A stretch of DNA of 64,000 bases, from assembly GCA_964023205.1 (NCBI GenBank), contig OZ026841.1, positions 28,782,399 to 28,846,398 of the forward strand. Reading direction: 5' to 3'. The stretch is from Lutraria lutraria (taxonomy: Eukaryota; Mollusca; Bivalvia; Venerida; Mactridae). The notes beneath the pieces were generated by a model. The model was not told where the DNA came from, made no database searches, and saw nothing but the letters and a program-made list of their open reading frames with translations. Both the position numbers and the translations under genes were made by a program. This document shows, in pieces, positions 59,351 to 64,000 of this stretch. The stretch's first letter is position 1, and each line of letters opens with the position of its first letter.

Positions 59351-59939
59351 GATCTTTGCGTGAATTACCTTAGATACGAGGTGTTCCAGACAAGTCTATT
59401 TTAGGAAATATTCATTCGATGAACAGCAGCAGCGTCATCAAGATATTACTTAAATATAAATGTTTCAATCATCACATTACGTAATGCATTTTTTTAAAAA
59501 AGGGAGGTAGTTATTCTAATTCTAATACTATAATTATTTCATAATTCTTTTCAATAATTTCATTTGGATTATGGATTATGGTAAAATGTGTGTTGCTCTA
59601 CAATTTAAATGACAACTTGTATACATGTAAATAAATCAACCGAATTATATTGCATTGATTAATAAGCATAAAGCCAACGATTCCAGCGTCAAAACCATTC
59701 CTAGGACATGGGCTCGAATCCCACAAATTCAAAAGCTGCGATTTTACGACTGTGTGTCTTTTTGTAAAATTTGACCATTTTTCCAGTGAAAAATCTTCAA
59801 TAGCGTGTTTGAAATATTCTGTAAGGTAGTAAAAGTATACATTTTCTGTTAGCGTGTTCAGTTGCCCACACGTTGCACTATAATTATATGAGTTAAACAT
59901 TTTGTAACATGGAAGTTTATAACACGCGTTGGAAAATTC

Positions 59940-60012
59940 GAATTGTCGAAGTCCTTTCCCTTCTATATATATACGGGTTACATGGAATTTTTTTTCGTGA
60001 CAAACCCCTTTG
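59940..60012. mobile_element. Truncated relative of the 2222-2350 transposon
   Basis: TTGTCGAAGTCCTTTCCCTTC, GGGTTACATGGAATTTTTTT and TCGTGACAAACCCCTTTG match the right half of the 2222 copy. The left terminus is missing. Confidence 0.65.
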
Positions 60013-60240
60013 ATTTCGACCATGTCGACCCTGTTCTCATTTCGACGCTCGTTACGCTCGAACTATTAAATGTATGGATTGCATGTTGCACTCATATTAT
60101 GCAGGTATCTTAAAAAATCACGAACATTTTGAGAAGTATATATCATTATATATGTTAATATACTAAAACGAGAAAGAGACACAAAATAACAAAGTTTATG
60201 GTATAATGTTTAAAGTTTTGCAAATTGCTCAGCTGATGAT

Positions 60241-60500
60241 CTGGGTATCATAGGCACTTGATTCCGTGATTTTTATACGTTTACAGACGTTATTTTTCAA
60301 TTTCACTCATCAAACAACGCAAATCTGTCGAAAGAAAAATCTTTAATTTTTTCTTTTATTGTTTTTTATACACTCAATAAGGGAAAAAATTGAAGATTTT
60401 TCTTTCGACAGATTTGCGATGTTTGAAGGGTGAAATTGAAAAATAACGTCTGTAAACGTATAAAAATCACGGAATCAAGACTTTTAGTGCCTATGCTGGG
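60241..60500. repeat. 260-bp long hairpin
   Basis: Arms of about 110 bp: TTACAGACGTTATTTTTCAA and AATCTGTCGAAAGAAAAATC on the left are answered by GATTTTTCTTTCGACAGATT and TTGAAAAATAACGTCTGTAA on the right, with only a few mismatches and a loop of about 30 bases. Confidence 0.9.
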
Positions 60501-61154
60501 TATGTGTGCACTCGATCGACAGTTATTAAAATCATCGAATCATGTAACGTATTAAGTAGATATGTGTTATCAACGATGAAATCATTCAACAAACTGCTGA
60601 ATAATACTGAAAACGTTTTTATATCCTTTAAGAAGTTAACACATCATTATTGTTGTTAAATGTCTATTTATAAATACATATCCTACAATCATGGTACGGC
60701 TTACGGAAGTACAGAAGGGTTGCTAAGACAACAGTAGGTTGCTTGAAGATTGGTATGAGTGTTTCACAGATGAGTCCTGCTTATCGATATGTGCTTTAAT
60801 TTTCAAAAGCAAAAGGGGTAGACGAAATTTAAATTGACTTAAAATTATAAATAATACAGCATCAGGAAGATAAAATAGATAATAGATTTCTGTAACCAGT
60901 ACAGATTTAATACTTTAAATAAAAGTGAATAAACATTACAGCGTCGTAGCCACGCTGAGGAACACCGAGGCACCTACCTCGGCTAAAATATGAGGTGAAG
61001 TAATGTTTCTTTTAAAATTAATTCCATCTTACAAACATTCATTCGACTGTGTTATAATGAATAGAACCTTTTGTTATATATCCTGAGCATCATGTTCCTT
61101 GATCCTATCGCTTGTTGTAGATCGGTCGCTTGTTATATAATTATATGCTATTAT

Positions 61155-61467
61155 ATTATTATGCATTAAAATTTTTGATTTTTTGTTTTATTAATTAAAT
61201 TGTGTTTGATGTTGTTTATAATAATTTTTAGAAGAAATTGGGTTAAAGAAAATGTATGTAGTAAGATCTAATTAAACAACTTGTATCCTAGCAACTTTTC
61301 TCAATAGTAACATAAGAATTAATACAGATAGGAAGATCTAAAATTACCTATCTCATTTAATTCTTATGTTACTATTGAGAAAATTTCTTCTGAAAATTAT
61401 TATAAACAACATCAAACACAATTTAATTAATAAAACAAAAAATCTAAACTTTTAATGCATAATAATA
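61155..61467. repeat. Nested long hairpin directly upstream of the small gene
   Basis: Outer arms 61,155-61,238 and 61,383-61,467 (AATTAAATTGTGTTTGATGT against ACATCAAACACAATTTAATT). Inner arms 61,297-61,322 and 61,357-61,384 (CTCAATAGTAACATAAGAAT and its complement). A 55-base unpaired stretch lies in the left half only. The right arm ends 23 bases before ATG 61490. Confidence 0.9.
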
Positions 61468-61489
61468 TATACGTACTTTATTACAGAAG

Positions 61490-61553
61490 ATGGCGGCAAG
61501 CGGTAAGATTATCCTAGTGTTCATTCTACTGACCGTGACCTTCTGTTCCATAG
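61490..61553 (+). CDS. Small gene exon 1: signal peptide
   Basis: TTACAG at 61481-61486 precedes AAG ATG, so this may be an internal exon behind an untranslated one. Donor GTTTGT at 61554, phase 1. Confidence 0.6.
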
Positions 61554-63198
61554 GTTTGTCAACTATTTCAATATAGTCATAAAATCGCAATATATTTACA
61601 CATGAATTATTTTGTATAAGAATTAGCATTAAGCGTTTTCTCTACGCTGCGTTTAATATTTTCCCGCTTTAATTATCACTTAAAATCATCCAGACGGACT
61701 AGCATTTTGTTAGGTATATCTTTATATGCAATATTGATCTTAGACTGGTTCCCATTGACTTTGTCAGTACATGCACAGCAACATGGACCGAGAACCAGTC
61801 TTAGTCAATCTAGTATGCTATCCCACACAATCACTTAAATCTGGCAACGTCTCGGTTTGTAAAAATATATCATTATAATAAGTCCAACGAAAGTGCATCG
61901 ATACCTCAATAATTTTTCTACCACTACTTCAAACCTCATTATAACCTCATATCTATTTTCGAATCGCATTTCTATATATTTTACGCAGCCAAACTTGTGC
62001 TAGCGATCATCTCCGAATAAATGCCACCTTGAGGATAAATCGAGGGCTCAGCGCAGCACTGTCGTAACTTGTTCTTATTTCAATAAGAGTTACGACAATG
62101 TTGCGTTGACCGCTCGAAATGCCATTCTATAAAAACCCTCATTGATCATTTAAAATACCATTGTCTCTGAATAAAGGCCACCTGTCAATGAAGGCCACAT
62201 TTTGTCTAATCCATGGATGGCCTTTGTTCACAAATTTGATTGTATATTTTAAGTTTTATCTTGATTATAAGACCATCTCATAAATGAACCGTTTATATTT
62301 GGTCAGAACTGTGATTCTCAATATCGAGGGTATGCTGTACACGTGTTTATAGCAGAATGCGTTACTTTTATAATAATAGCTCCTTTTTATTTAAGATATG
62401 GTCGCACAAAACGGAACCGACACCGGAAATGGTACATCAGCTGTTAATCCAAATGGTAGGTAGCGAATTTAAAGAATTTTTTATTGTAAACTACTGCAAT
62501 GGTTTTGAATTGGTTTATAAAAAATTGAAAGTGATCATTGCTTAAAGCATAACGCTCAATGTCTGTTAGAACCCGCGTCACGGAAATTAGGAGTTTCTAT
62601 ACCGACTAAGCTAGTAGCAGGGTTAAAGTAATTCAAAACCTTCATGTGCAACTAAGTAATATATTACTTTATATTATTATGTATTATTTCACGTACACAT
62701 TAAACGTACAACTTGTATAAACTTGTAAAAATAAAAATATAGACTCAGGTAGGATTGTGACGATATGTTCATGTTGTGTATATTGTTTGATGTTGTAAAC
62801 TTTCAGCTTTTCATTACAAACTTCAATTCATACAAAGTCTCCCATGCATTTTATGGACACACGATGCACGTCTCAGTGTCTGTAAGTTTTAAGATCCATG
62901 TTTTACGCTGCATAAGCTTTACTTAAGTTTATAATAATTTATAAGGCGTAACTGTAATTGTAATTCGAATTACACGTAGATTTTGATCACTGGAACTCAG
63001 TATTTAGTGGATACTCAGCTTATATTTTTCAGTTAAATTTTATTATGTACATTGTATTCTTAAAGTTACATAACTGTACCAAACTCGTATATACTTGCAG
63101 ATCACAATGGTGGAACAAATTTATCTTACAGTCTTATAGATAATGTCCTCGTTGTTATGGTAATAACAGTGACTGCTATAATCAACAGAATCCTATAA
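61490..63198 (+). CDS. Small secreted or anchored glycopeptide gene, 3-4 exons, unrecognised
   Basis: Exons 61490-61553, 62396-62455, (62807-62881) and 63101-63198, all GT-AG with every junction in phase 1. With the 75-nt third exon the product is 98 residues; without it, 73, still in frame. Residues 1-21 (MAASGKIILVFILLTVTFCS...) form a signal peptide. A short Asn/Gly/Thr-rich ectodomain has sequons N27-G-T, N33-G-T and N-L-S. The C-terminus NVLVVMVITVTAIINRIL is hydrophobic, fitting a GPI signal or a membrane anchor. The layout recalls tiny GPI glycopeptides such as CD52, but no homology is claimed. The donor after exon 1 (GTTTGT) is weak. No known family recognised; the consistent phases are the main support. 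Confidence 0.62.
61998..62246. mobile_element. AATAAAGGCCAC family copy with a nested palindrome
   Basis: CTAGCGATCATCTCCGAATA ... CTGAATAAAGGCCACCTGTC ... GGCCTTTGTTCACAAATTTG follows copy 1, but an extra ~80-bp palindrome (62,040-62,117) sits inside. It lies in intron 1 of the small gene. Confidence 0.65.
62040..62117. mobile_element. 78-bp nested palindromic insertion
   Basis: CGAGGGCTCAGCGCAGCACT and GTCGTAACT are mirrored by AGTTACGAC and AATGTTGCGTTGACCGCTCG. It interrupts the host element between two AAAT copies. Confidence 0.65.
62396..62455 (+). CDS. Small gene exon 2: sequon-rich ectodomain
   Basis: Encodes DMVAQNGTDTGNGTSAVNPN across its junctions. Acceptor TTTAAG, donor GTAGGT. 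Confidence 0.6.
62807..62881 (+). CDS. Small gene exon 3: symmetric, possibly optional
   Basis: 75 nt, phase 1 at both ends. In frame it gives AFHYKLQFIQSLPCILWTHD and ARLSV. Acceptor TTTCAG and donor GTAAGT are the strongest pair in the gene. It has no sequons and lacks the composition of its neighbours, and another frame is also open, so it may be a cassette exon or non-coding. Confidence 0.45.
63101..63198 (+). CDS. Small gene terminal exon: sequon and hydrophobic anchor
   Basis: Encodes HNGGTNLSYSLIDNVLVVMV then ITVTAIINRIL and TAA (63196-63198). Acceptor ACTTGCAG. Confidence 0.6.
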
Positions 63199-64000
63199 TA
63201 CCAAACCTTCTCCGTTGGAAACATTGAACATAATGAGGACAACACTAGTGGAACCGGACATTAAGTGATAACATTTTAATAGCACAAATTTACTGGGGTT
63301 TTGCAGACATGCAAGCATACGAGGTTGGCGTTGATGATAACTTACAGTGCATTGTAAAATGACGAACACACCATTCTGATTATCATGCAAAAACTACAAT
63401 AGTCATCAACAAACAATTGTTAAAGTGTATAAAACTAGATCTGACGGTCCTATTATTGTCTGAATAATGTTTTGTATGTGATAAGAATCACATCCAAATA
63501 CATGTTTTTTTCAATGTTTAATCGGGCATATCTTTCCTTATTCCCAAAGTAAAATACATTGTTGTAATATTTGATTTTTTGTGAAAGCAAGCGGGACATA
63601 TTTGAATTCAGCAAACGATGCTTGAATCTTTAAACGATTAAATAAAATACTCTGGAACACTTAATTCTGATAACTTGTAACAACCATTTTTGCTAAATTA
63701 CAGAGGCAGTTTTTTGTTAAAATGCTTTTGAGAAAAACACTATCAGTGGGTTATGAAAACAATGTGATTTTACACTTTTTGAAAATGTAGCATTTCTTGT
63801 TAGATATACCTTGATGTACTTTAGGTCAAGCAAAGAAGAAACAATATTTTATACAATGAGATAATTTTCAGTTTAGTGAATACATCATTTAAGGTTTATG
63901 TCTGTCCCATGAATTTGAAGTTACTTTACATTTTTATTATTCATATCATTATGTACAATGTAGCCTATGTAGATCCATATACCGTGAGTTTTGAAGAACA
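63199..64000 (+). other. Downstream of the small gene: 3' UTR and plain sequence
   Basis: AATAAA at 63641-63646 is a candidate poly(A) signal, 443 bases after the stop. Nothing else recognisable to the window end. Confidence 0.4.

Larger units (their letters stand above)
56127..61489. other. Intergenic region between divergent genes
   Basis: Upstream of both the CSRP-type gene and the small gene, so it should contain both promoters; no core promoter motif can be assigned by eye. Inverted repeats lie at 56916-57401, 57544-57645, 60241-60500 and 61155-61467, plus a TA element (57667), a tRNA-like fragment (59,280-59,350) and a truncated element (59,940-60,012). The stretch 57,840-59,270 shows nothing but a possible donor (CCCCAA-GTAAGG) at 58,471. 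Confidence 0.6.

Noticed and set aside
59598..60023. 141-codon minus-strand frame
   Set aside because: Its start lies in a truncated transposon end and the rest in tRNA-like and AT-rich sequence; composition is not protein-like.

Overview
The window looks like nuclear DNA of a bivalve mollusc. It is AT-rich and intron-rich, crowded with short non-autonomous DNA transposons, tRNA-derived SINEs and minisatellites. It holds a tandem copper-only superoxide dismutase-like (SOD-like) gene of a kind found in invertebrates. The bivalve assignment rests on the repeat style (for example elements opening with AAGAGGGCCATGATGGCCC and closing with a GCTCACC...GGTGAGCTAAAA hairpin) and the gene content. 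The species was not determined.

Three protein-coding genes can be built exon by exon, all with GT-AG introns and continuous reading phase. (1) Positions 418-5909, plus strand: PACRGL, the PACRG-like protein, 7 coding exons, 230 residues. (2) Positions 56126-12251, minus strand: a large secreted or cell-surface protein of six tandem Cu/Zn-SOD-like domains (10 coding exons, 1035 residues, about 44 kb), matching the copper-only SOD-repeat protein (CSRP) class. Its domains alternate between two types, so the protein reads as three copies of a two-domain unit. The N-terminal pair has lost the copper ligands; the other four domains keep all four copper histidines and lack the zinc site. (3) Positions 61490-63198, plus strand: a small unrecognised gene for a 73 or 98 residue secreted/anchored glycopeptide, with one symmetric exon that can be included or skipped in frame.

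Layout: 0-6.2 kb PACRGL; 6.2-12 kb convergent intergenic space with transposons; 12-56 kb the CSRP-type gene, whose long introns carry a 2.06 kb minisatellite of a 41-bp unit (20.4-22.4 kb), a roughly 1.9 kb element built from TCTGAA-rich sequence (28.3-30.2 kb) and dozens of small elements; 56-61.5 kb a divergent intergenic region unusually rich in long inverted repeats; 61.5-63.2 kb the small gene.

PACRGL and the CSRP-type gene are convergent. The CSRP-type gene and the small gene are divergent, with 5.4 kb between their start codons. Nothing in the sequence shows that the three act in one pathway. All statements come from reading by eye. No alignment, domain search or splice scoring was run, so repeat boundaries are approximate unless a target-site duplication is given.
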